From Simkaniaceae bacterium (lineage in GTDB: Bacteria; Chlamydiota; Chlamydiia; Chlamydiales; Simkaniaceae): a stretch of DNA of 64,000 nt. This document shows, in pieces, positions 17,432 to 24,700 of the stretch. The stretch spans positions 930,001 to 994,000 of the forward strand of contig CP073762.1 of the NCBI GenBank assembly GCA_018399055.1, in the 5' to 3' direction. The notes under the pieces were generated by a model that was not told the DNA's origin, did not search any database, and saw only the letters and a list, made by a program, of their open reading frames with translations. Every line of letters starts with the position of its first letter. Positions within the stretch are counted from its first letter, which is position 1. Position numbers and translations under genes: made by a program.

Positions 17432-17608
17432 ATGAGTACACTGTTTTCCTCTGTTATTTTTCTTCTCTGTGGTTTCTTCTTTCCCCCCTCTTTTAGTTTT
17501 ACAGATGATGGGTTTCCAATCACCCATGAGTGGTGGACTTGCTCATGTGGACATTCGAATCCTGCAGGAACTGTGCGCTGTGAAATTTGCGGAAAGCACA
17601 AGTCTTGA
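17432..17608 (+). CDS. 58-residue exported miniprotein with RanBP2-like zinc finger
   Basis: Small gene. The first 23 residues are a signal peptide (MSTLFSSVIFLLCGFFFPPS), followed by a compact C-terminal unit at 34-53 with spacing W-x-C-x-C-x3-N-x6-C-x2-C (Trp35, Cys37, Cys39, Asn43, Cys50, Cys53). This is the RanBP2/NZF zinc-finger pattern except that the first Cys pair is separated by one residue, not two or more. GGGA stands nine bases before the ATG. It starts 110 bp after mazG and converges on the Imm32-like gene. Such fingers bind ubiquitin or RNA in eukaryotes; whether that holds here is inference. Confidence 0.6.
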   Translation: MSTLFSSVIFLLCGFFFPPSFSFTDDGFPITHEWWTCSCGHSNPAGTVRCEICGKHKS

Positions 17609-17656
17609 TTGGATTCGGCTTGTAGTGGGGTGAAAATAGGATCTTTCACACTTCTC

Positions 17657-17905
17657 TTATGTCCATTTAAATATTTTTATATGGTTAATTAATTCATTTT
17701 CAGAGCATTGCTTTTCACTTGAAAGTTCATCACCACCCCATTCAGGTGTCATCAAATGGACGTGATCACAAGTCTGTTTAGAAAGAAGAGAATCAATGAT
17801 AGATTTCAAATTTTCCAATCCTTTTTGATTACAGTGAATCTCGATTGACTCATGTTTTTTATCACTTTCAAAAGTTAATAGAGAAGTAGGCTTACTCGAA
17901 TTCAT
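17657..17905 (-). CDS. Imm32-family immunity protein (orphan)
   Basis: 82 residues. The pattern IEIHCNQKGLENLKSIIDSL, then DHVHLMTPEWGGDELS, then HIKIFKW matches the Imm32 immunity family of polymorphic toxin systems as I know it. AGGAG lies eight bases before the ATG and is kept within the IS66 target duplication. The coding start overlaps the stop of a broken toxin gene read in the same direction (ATG at 17905, toxin TAA at 17892-17894). The toxin is destroyed, so this is an orphan immunity gene. Its original promoter is now separated from it by an IS66 element, and expression is uncertain. Confidence 0.75.
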   Translation of the reverse strand: MNSSKPTSLLTFESDKKHESIEIHCNQKGLENLKSIIDSLLSKQTCDHVHLMTPEWGGDELSSEKQCSENELINHIKIFKWT

Positions 17906-17923
17906 ATAAATGCTCTCCTATTG

Positions 17924-19349
17924 GTATCCGTTCAGTGGGGGGGGTGACAAAATAAATTTCTAATCGTATAATCCTCGTGCATGAAGCCTAGCTATGAAGA
18001 ACTCTTAGAAACCATCAAACTCCTAAGTGATGCCAATTACCGGTTAATGGAGGAGAACAAACGGTTACAAAAAAGAGTTGTGGAGCTAGAGAATCGCTTG
18101 AACCTGAACTCAAAAAATAGCTCAAAACCACCTAGCACAGACCAGAAGAAAAATAAGCAGGCTCCTAAAGGAGGAGCTAAGAGGGGACACCCAGGTCATT
18201 TTCGCAAACTGTTTCCTGAAGAGCAAGTTTCAAAAAGAGTCACTTCCTCCTTACATCATTGTCCACACTGCGGGAGCCATAACCTGGATAAAAAGAATCC
18301 CTACATCTTGCAGCAAGTAGAACTACCCGAAATAGAGCCGATAATTACACAGATTGAGTGTGAAAAAGGAAGATGTCGTCAATGTGGGAAAAGCGTAAAA
18401 GCGCCATTCCCAAAAGAGTACGCTCAAAGTAGTTTTGGTCCCAGGTTGATCACCTTTATAGGGATGTGCAGCTCGGTCTATCGATTAAGTAAGCGACCCA
18501 TCCAACAACTTTTGGAGATGATGTTTAAAGTCAATATTTCCTTAGGAAGCATCCCAGCCCAGGAGAAAAAACTTTCCAAAGGACTCGAGCCTGTCTACAA
18601 ATCGTTAAAAGATCAGGTTGATAAAGCTAAAGTAGCCTATGTAGATGAGACCAGTTTTAGGCAGCAGGCAAAAATGTATTACGTATGGACGGCGACCACA
18701 AAAAATGCTGTTTACCTAAAAGTATTGCCCAGCCGAAGTATTAGTAGCTTAAATCACATAAGGCCGAGGGGACACCCTGGAATCACAGTGACTGATCGCT
18801 ATCAAGTCTATGCTTATAAAAAACATCAGTATTGCCTAGCCCATATCAAGAGAGATTTTAAGAGATTTGCTGATCAAAAAACCGACGATCAAGAATTGGC
18901 AGAAAGAGCTCTTTTTGAACTACAAGAGATTTTTCTTGCATGCCGCTTAAGCTGTCGAGAAACAATGCAACAAAGAGTCTATTACCGAAAAGGGAGACTC
19001 AATGAAATTCTCATTGATATTCTAGCTAACGGGTCGGATGCTTTTTCTCGATTTGCCGAGCGGATGCTCGACCAAATTCACAAGCTCTTTCTCTTCACAA
19101 AGTACAGAGAAGTGGACTGCACAAATAACGCTGCAGAGAGATCACTTCGGCATATTGTCCTGTGGCGTAAAACCTCTTATGGTACTCAAAGTGAGTCAGG
19201 CAGTCGTTTTATTGAAAGGGCAGTCTCACTTTGGATGACCCTCAAGAAGCAAGGGAAGGAAGTTGCTCCCTTTTTTTTGCAAGCCTATAAGGCTACCTAT
19301 CATCCCTGGGTTGCAGCACCAGTTCTTTAGCCCCCCACTGAACGGATAC
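17924..19349 (+). mobile_element. IS66-family insertion sequence (ISBst12-like), complete
   Basis: 1426 bp bounded by 19-bp perfect terminal inverted repeats GTATCCGTTCAGTGGGGGG and flanked by an 8-bp direct duplication TCCTATTG (17916-17923 and 19350-19357). Eight-base duplications are characteristic of IS66. Only one transposase gene is present, without tnpA or tnpB, as in the ISBst12 subgroup. Ends and gene are intact, so it may be active. It inserted in the last codons of the toxin remnant, directly upstream of the Imm32-like start. Confidence 0.95.
17981..19330 (+). CDS. IS66-family transposase (TnpC-like)
   Basis: 449 residues. A coiled-coil leucine-rich N-terminus (about 1-40) is followed by NSKNSSKPPSTDQKK, the IS66 hallmark, a zinc-finger block (CPHCGSHNL, CRQCGK) and the DDE domain. 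In the DDE region VAYVDETSFR carries the first Asp, TVTDRYQVY the second, and the Glu lies near NNAAERSLRH. The C-terminus has the usual IS66 tail (LKKQGKEVAPFF). It fills the element completely, with 57 bp before the ATG and 19 bp after the stop. No frameshift or stop inside. Confidence 0.94.
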   Translation: MKPSYEELLETIKLLSDANYRLMEENKRLQKRVVELENRLNLNSKNSSKPPSTDQKKNKQAPKGGAKRGHPGHFRKLFPEEQVSKRVTSSLHHCPHCGSHNLDKKNPYILQQVELPEIEPIITQIECEKGRCRQCGKSVKAPFPKEYAQSSFGPRLITFIGMCSSVYRLSKRPIQQLLEMMFKVNISLGSIPAQEKKLSKGLEPVYKSLKDQVDKAKVAYVDETSFRQQAKMYYVWTATTKNAVYLKVLPSRSISSLNHIRPRGHPGITVTDRYQVYAYKKHQYCLAHIKRDFKRFADQKTDDQELAERALFELQEIFLACRLSCRETMQQRVYYRKGRLNEILIDILANGSDAFSRFAERMLDQIHKLFLFTKYREVDCTNNAAERSLRHIVLWRKTSYGTQSESGSRFIERAVSLWMTLKKQGKEVAPFFLQAYKATYHPWVAAPVL

Positions 19350-19459
19350 TCCTATTGGGAATCTTTGTTTTTCTATGCCTTTTATGGAGCCACGGTAATG
19401 CACATCTACATGTGGAAGTTCAGTAACAGAACCTCGGTAGGTTTTCCCAGCATGATCTA

Positions 19460-20343
19460 TAGCTAAAGTGAATTGTTTTAGTTATAGGCAGTGCTCCTTG
19501 AAAAGTTCATCTATTCCACATTGATATTTTCTCCGCTTAGACTTTGCCTGCGCCCATTTGTGTTCAATAGGATTTAGGTCAGGGGAATAGGGAGGAAGAT
19601 ATTCCAAGGTATGGCCTGCAGCCTGGATCTTCTCTTGTATAAATTTACTTTTATGGAATGAAGCATTATCCATAACCAGAATACTTTCAGAGGGAAGTTT
19701 CGGTAGCAAGTCTTGCTCTGCCCAAGTAGAAAAGGCATCTGTATTAATATTACAATCGAATAACGCAAGTCTAAGCAGGCTTGTTCCAAGTAATGCCCCT
19801 ATTGCATTTGTTCTTCCTTTTGCTCCCCAGTCATGAGTGCCAAAACAGCGCTGCCCTATTTTGGAGTAACCGTGGGTGCGGGGCATATCATGGGCAAACC
19901 CGCTTTCATCAATATATACAATTGCTTTTCCCAAACGTTTATACTTTGCGATTTTTTCTCGAAAGATTTGTCTTTTTATTTCGCAGGCCTTGGGATGGTT
20001 GAGCGTTTTTTTTATAGCTAATTCTTAGCCTCTTCATGGCACAACGAATGCCTGAAGCGCTTACGTTGAGACGATGTGCTCGTTCATAGTTGAAGGCATC
20101 AGGGTATTTCTTGATATCCTCCATTAGGGTCTCTCTATCAATCTTTATTGCAGGTCTGATTTTAGTGCGCCTCGGCTCCAATCTCTTGGACCAAAGAAAC
20201 ACACTATTTACACTTACTCAAAAACGCTTTGCTACTTGGGCGAAGCTTAATTTTTCTTTGCTTCGGATCGATAGAACTTTTTTTCTAAAATCTAGCGAAT
20301 ATGTCATTCAAAAAATTATAACTAAAACGAAATATTTTAGCTA
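19460..20343 (-). mobile_element. IS630-family insertion sequence, degenerate
   Basis: 884 bp flanked by the duplicated dinucleotide TA (19458-19459 and 20344-20345), the IS630 target. The ends are related inverted repeats: each starts TAGCTAAA and continues to GTTTTAGTTATA after a variable middle. The transposase is read leftward and is broken by a stop and a frameshift. The element sits exactly at the join between N- and C-terminal remnants of the Rhs-like gene. Confidence 0.9.
19482..20307 (-). pseudogene. IS630-family transposase, interrupted by a TGA and a frameshift
   Basis: The reading starts at 20307 (MTYSLDFRKKVLSI), meets an in-frame TGA at 20218-20220 (KRF then stop then VSVNSV), continues to FLWSKRLE and RLRISYKK, then must move to the next frame at a run of eight A (plus-strand T 20006-20013). 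With seven A the frame joins smoothly to TLNHPKACEIKRQIFREK and on to the DDE half, IVYIDESGFAHDM, SILVMDNASFHKS and LPPYSPDLNPIEHKW, which is intact. Some IS630 members use programmed frameshifting at A runs, but the extra stop argues for decay. Confidence 0.88.
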
Positions 20344-20524
20344 TAACACAACCATCTACAATTGCAGATGGTTCCCCGCCAAATGTGGCGAGTTCATAGG
20401 GGTCATTTTCTAATGAAAAGGCAAAGGTTGGAAGACAAAAAAACAAGAGGAGGAGCTTGTACATCGTGCTATAAAATTGTTTCGAATCGACTCCAATATA
20501 TTTTGAGTTCTTTATAACTGCAAG

Positions 20525-21547
20525 TTAGAAGTTGAACTGGATGGCGCCGGTTGCGCCGTGGTAGATGATATGGCCGCCGTGGTCAAGGATATCTCCCTTG
20601 CCGTGGAAGGTCAAGTTGCCACTAGCGGTTGCAATGGCTCCGACATAGAGGACTTGATAGTTGAAGAGAAAGAAGAAGTGTTTCGTGGGTCTGAGCTCAA
20701 TAAAGGGGAATACTTGCGCAAAATAGGCGAAGTTAGAACCGCTTTTATCAATGTCGCGATGCACGATGGTGTTCCCTCTATCAAGCATTAGAGTTCTTTG
20801 CTTATCACGATTAAAGAGACCTCCACCTTTGACAACAAGTCCCCACGTCAAAAAGTGGTAGGGATTGTACTCAAGGTCTCCACCTACTTGAAGGCCAAAC
20901 GAGGTGTTTTCTGTCCGGATACGGTAGCGACTTGTTTGAGGAATCCCATCAAAGGGTTTGGTGAAGTACATTTTAATCTTTTCATCGATATCAAAGTAGC
21001 GAAGTCCAATAATTCCCGAGACGGAAAAATGATCAGTATAGCGAGGGGTGATGTGGTGCCAGTAATTGAGTTCATAGGTGTACATCTTTGAGAGATAGAC
21101 TGCTTTTACTCGGCTTGCATAGTTATAGTCATAAGTAAACTGGGTAATGTTTCCATCGATATTTAGATTCTTAGGACAATTTCTATTCTTTTGACCACTC
21201 CAAGCAAATCCTCCCAAGTAGCGCGCTTCCCATGTAGAGGAAATGCTTGGATAGATTTTTGCGGCAACCGAAAATCCTGAATTGAAATGCATGTCGTGGA
21301 CGAGGTCTTTCGACTCGACCATGGGTTTCCCCTCTTCCTTTCGGCAGTCAACGGGTGTCCATGCTATGGGGATTCCTTGGGGCCCTCCAGCCGCAGCAAC
21401 TAAATGTTTGTTTTGGGAGTTAGCACGCCGCATCAAAACATAGTCGAGCTCAATAGAGAAATGTTGGTAGTAGGCGCCTTGCACAGCACCGTATGCACTC
21501 ACGCAACTTCCAAGTAAAAGAGCTATCCTCAAAAAGGTTTTCTGCAT
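20525..21547 (-). CDS. MOMP-like outer membrane beta-barrel protein
   Basis: 340 residues from the ATG at 21547 (MQKTFLRIALLLGSCVSAYG), a clear signal peptide; GGGA lies shortly upstream. The frame is open to 21580, but that adds a non-signal extension. The mature part opens with FSIELDYVLMRRANSQNKHL, followed by amphipathic strands rich in Tyr and Trp (YTYELNYWHHITPRYTDHFS), and ends in Phe (GAIQFNF), as outer-membrane barrels do. Despite limited similarity to the porin at 5289 it has the same plan. It lies between the SRP RNA gene and the broken Rhs locus. Probable pore; substrate unknown. Confidence 0.8.
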   Translation of the reverse strand: MQKTFLRIALLLGSCVSAYGAVQGAYYQHFSIELDYVLMRRANSQNKHLVAAAGGPQGIPIAWTPVDCRKEEGKPMVESKDLVHDMHFNSGFSVAAKIYPSISSTWEARYLGGFAWSGQKNRNCPKNLNIDGNITQFTYDYNYASRVKAVYLSKMYTYELNYWHHITPRYTDHFSVSGIIGLRYFDIDEKIKMYFTKPFDGIPQTSRYRIRTENTSFGLQVGGDLEYNPYHFLTWGLVVKGGGLFNRDKQRTLMLDRGNTIVHRDIDKSGSNFAYFAQVFPFIELRPTKHFFFLFNYQVLYVGAIATASGNLTFHGKGDILDHGGHIIYHGATGAIQFNF

Positions 21548-21661
21548 TTGTATCCCATTTAAAATACTGAAATGTATCAAAATGAAATTTCTCCTACAAG
21601 CTATTTTATAGTGGAAAAAGTCAGGGAAAGGTTATTTGGGCAGATACGTAGACACAAAAAA

Positions 21662-21756
21662 GCCGGAGAGTGCTCCTAGCATAACTTGAATCCTAAAGGC
21701 TGCTACATTCCTGTCCTGACCTGGTTCAGACCGCATTACTCCAAAAGTTCCCCGGC
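21662..21756 (-). ncRNA. ffs: Signal recognition particle RNA (4.5S-type)
   Basis: Read on the minus strand, the 95-nt RNA begins GCCGGGGAAC and ends GCACTCTCCGGC, so its ends pair. The apical core contains CCAGGTCAGGACAGGAATG and then TAGCAGCC, the Ffh-binding loop typical of bacterial 4.5S SRP RNA. A run of T (plus-strand A 21656-21661) directly follows the closing stem and serves as terminator. It starts 11 bases after the uvrA stop, so its promoter must lie inside the uvrA 3' end or it is cut from the uvrA message. Confidence 0.92.
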
Positions 21757-21767
21757 GAGTTATGATG

Positions 21768-24700
21768 CTACCATACGAGGTATTTTCCTGTATAGGAAGC
21801 GCTTATTTTTCCGATTTCCTCTGGGGTGCCCGTGGCAACTACCTGGCCGCCACCTTCTCCAGGGCCGGGTCCTAGATCGATAATATGATCAGCGGTCCTA
21901 AGGATATCCAGATTATGTTCAACGATGATAACGGTGTTTCCTTTATCAACAAGGGTGTGGAAAATGGGGAGGAGTTTCGCGATATCATCGCTATGAAGAC
22001 CAATCGTTGGTTCATCAAATAGGTAGAGTGTTTTTCCTGTTGCCCGTTTTGAAAGCTCTCTTCCCAGTCGCATGCGTCCGGCCTCACCCCCTGACAGGGA
22101 TTGAATCTCTTGCCCCAATGTGAGGTAACCCAACCCAACACTGATAAGGGTCTCCAAAATTTTCTGGAGCTTTGGAATGGGAGGAAGGAAGTTCAGTGAA
22201 TCTTCAACGGTGAGTTTCAGTAGCTGGCCTAAGCTTTTCCCCTTGTAAGTGACTTTTAAACTGAGAGGGTTTAGCCGGTTTCCATGGCAGCTATCGCACT
22301 TGACTCTTAAAGAGGGGAGGAATTGCAAACGGATGGTTTTGAACCCGAGGCCCCAACAGCTGCGGCACATCCCTTTAAGATGGTTATGGCTAAAGTGTTT
22401 TGGCTGCAGTCCCCGCGCTGCTGCTTCAGGGAGTTTGGCAAAGAATTGACGCAGGGGTTGGTTGGCTTCGCTATAGGTGGAGACATCGGCTCTAACGGTA
22501 TGCCCAATAGGATTTTGATCGATAGCGATCAGCTTATTGATTTCTGAGAGTCCTTTAATTTTTGCTCCATCAACGGCGATTTCATCACTATCGGAGCGAG
22601 AAGCGATATGTTTTTGTACGCCGTTTTTCAGGAGGGTGTTGATCAGCGTTGATTTCCCCGATCCTGAAACGCCACTGATACAAGTCAAAACCTTTGTGGG
22701 AATTTTCACAGTGATGTTTTTGAGGTTGTGTTTTTTTGCTTTTTCGATGGTAAGAAAATGCTTTGAGATGCGTCGTTTTTTAGGAATAGGAAGTTTTATT
22801 TTTCCACTTAAATAGGCTCCTGTTAGAGAGTTCTTACTCTTTTTGATTTGGGCGAGTGTCCCCTCTGCTGTGAGTTCCCCACCAAGTCTTCCTGCTTTGG
22901 GGCCAAAGTCAAAAATATGGTCAGCGATTTCCAAAGTTAAGGGGTCATGCTCAACCATGAGAAGGGTGTTCCCTAAATCGCGGAGGTGTTTAAGTGCTTC
23001 GTTGAGCCTTTCATTGTTATAGGGGTGAAGGCCAATAGTTGGCTCATCTAGAACATAGAGACATCCCGTGAGGCCACTTCCGAGCTGGCGGGCAAGATGA
23101 ATCCTCTGTGTTTCCCCTCCACTTAGGGTAGGTGCACTGCGGGAAAGAGATAGATATTCCAATCCAATATTGCAAAGGAAGGTGAGGCGATGGATCAAGG
23201 GATCTAAAATCTCCTGAATTTCCTTTTCTTTAGGGAGATGATCGATAAAGGGGAGGGCTTCAGATAATGGAAGGTTGCATAAATGACCGAGTGTTTTTCC
23301 TTCGAGTTCTACTCCTCGCGCTAGCGGATTGAGCCTCTCACCTTCGCAACTCAAGCAGGGTGAAACCTCAAGCAGGGGCTGTATAGTTTCTCGTTGTTGT
23401 CGGTGCCCTGTTTTCCCAATTTTTGCGAAGGCGTGATTGATCCCTATGAAGCGGAGTTCCATTTTCTCGCATTTGAAATAGCGGGGCGATCCATTGAGTA
23501 TGAGCTGGAGCTGTTTTACGGGAAGTTGGTAAAGAGGAATATCGGGATCAATCTCTTCTTCCTCTAAAAAGGTGAGAAAGACATCTTCAGCAACAGAGGT
23601 TGCTTCTTCTTTCCATAATTTACTGATCAGTTCGTATGAGGAAAGAGCCATGATCTTTTGGTGGGAGAGTACATTAGCTCCCCACTGAAAACCGAGTCCC
23701 AAACAGTCGGGACACATCCCTTCTTCTGAGTTGAAGGAAAAGGTATGCGGCGTAAGGGGAGGGTAGGTCTTTCCAGTGCTGGGAACAGCAAATGCTAGGT
23801 TGAAAAGAAGGTCTTCATCATCGAGTGCGACAGTAAAGGGCTCTTTTGTTAGAGCTGTTGCTTGTTCTATTGCTTCGAAGAGCCGTTTTTCAATGCCGGG
23901 CCGGGTTGCGACGCGGTCAACAACGAGAAAAAGAGCATTTTTTCGATTCGCTTGGTAGGGGATCTCTTCATCAAGTTCATAATACTCTCCGTTGAGGCGC
24001 ATTCGAACAAAGCCTTGCTGCGTCAAAACGTCCTGAATCTCTTCCATCGATTGCCCTCTCACAACTTTGATCGGGGATAGGATGTGGAGGCGTGTTTTTT
24101 CAGGAAGCTTCATCAGATGTTTAACGACAGACTCTTTGCTAATCGACTCAATCTTTTCACCTGTTTCAGGACAATAGGCCACTCCTCGGTGGGCATATAA
24201 AAGGCGGAGGAAATCGTAGACCTCTGTCATCGTTCCAATTGTTGAACGAGGGTTTCCTGCGTGGTGTTTTTGCTCGATAGCAATTGCTGGCGAGAGCCCT
24301 TCAATCTCTTCGACCTTGGGCTTGGGCATTTGTTTCACGAACTGCCTTGCATAAGCTGATAGAGATTCAATATAGCGCCGCTGCCCTTCAGCGTAGATTG
24401 TTTCAAATGCAAATGAACTCTTTCCTGATCCAGAAGGTCCCGTGCAGACGGAGATTTTCCCTCGGGGAATCTTAAGGTCCTCTCCTTTTAAGTTGTTTTG
24501 TCGGCATCCGATTGCAGTGATTGCACTGAGAGGTTTTTGAGTTGCTTTATGGGGTCTGCTTTTTGGGGCCATGCGAGGGCGCAGTGCAAGCCCCGTCGGG
24601 GTTTCTTTTTTTGCCATTTGTTCTGGAGTCGCAGTGGCAAGGATTTGTCCTCCTCCTCTTCCTCCTTCAGGTCCTAGATCAATGATCCAATCCGTTGTTT

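Larger units (their letters stand above)
17892..20464 (-). pseudogene. Remnant of an Rhs-like exported toxin gene, split by IS66 and IS630
   Basis: Only about 220 bp of the gene remain: 20464-20346, 19457-19358 and 17923-17892. With both insertions and one copy of each target duplication removed, the minus strand begins MYKLLLLFFCLPTFAFS (signal peptide) followed by ATFGGEPSAIVDGCV, the N-terminal motif of Rhs/YD-repeat proteins in environmental chlamydiae as I recall them. In the next frame it then reads DHAGKTYRGSV..., HVDVHYRGSIKG... and ends FPIGEHLYEFE, like a toxin C-terminus. The large middle is deleted, with a one-base frame offset at the join. The TAA overlaps the Imm32 start. Confidence 0.7.

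Noticed and set aside
17227-17649. 140-codon open frame on the minus strand
   Set aside because: It overlaps the mazG 3' end and the whole zinc-finger miniprotein gene, has no family pattern and no ribosome-binding site; the plus-strand genes are better supported.
20006-20013. Programmed frameshift site in the IS630 transposase
   Set aside because: The A8 run would be suitable, but an additional in-frame stop 205 bases upstream shows that the gene is decayed, so regulation cannot be claimed.
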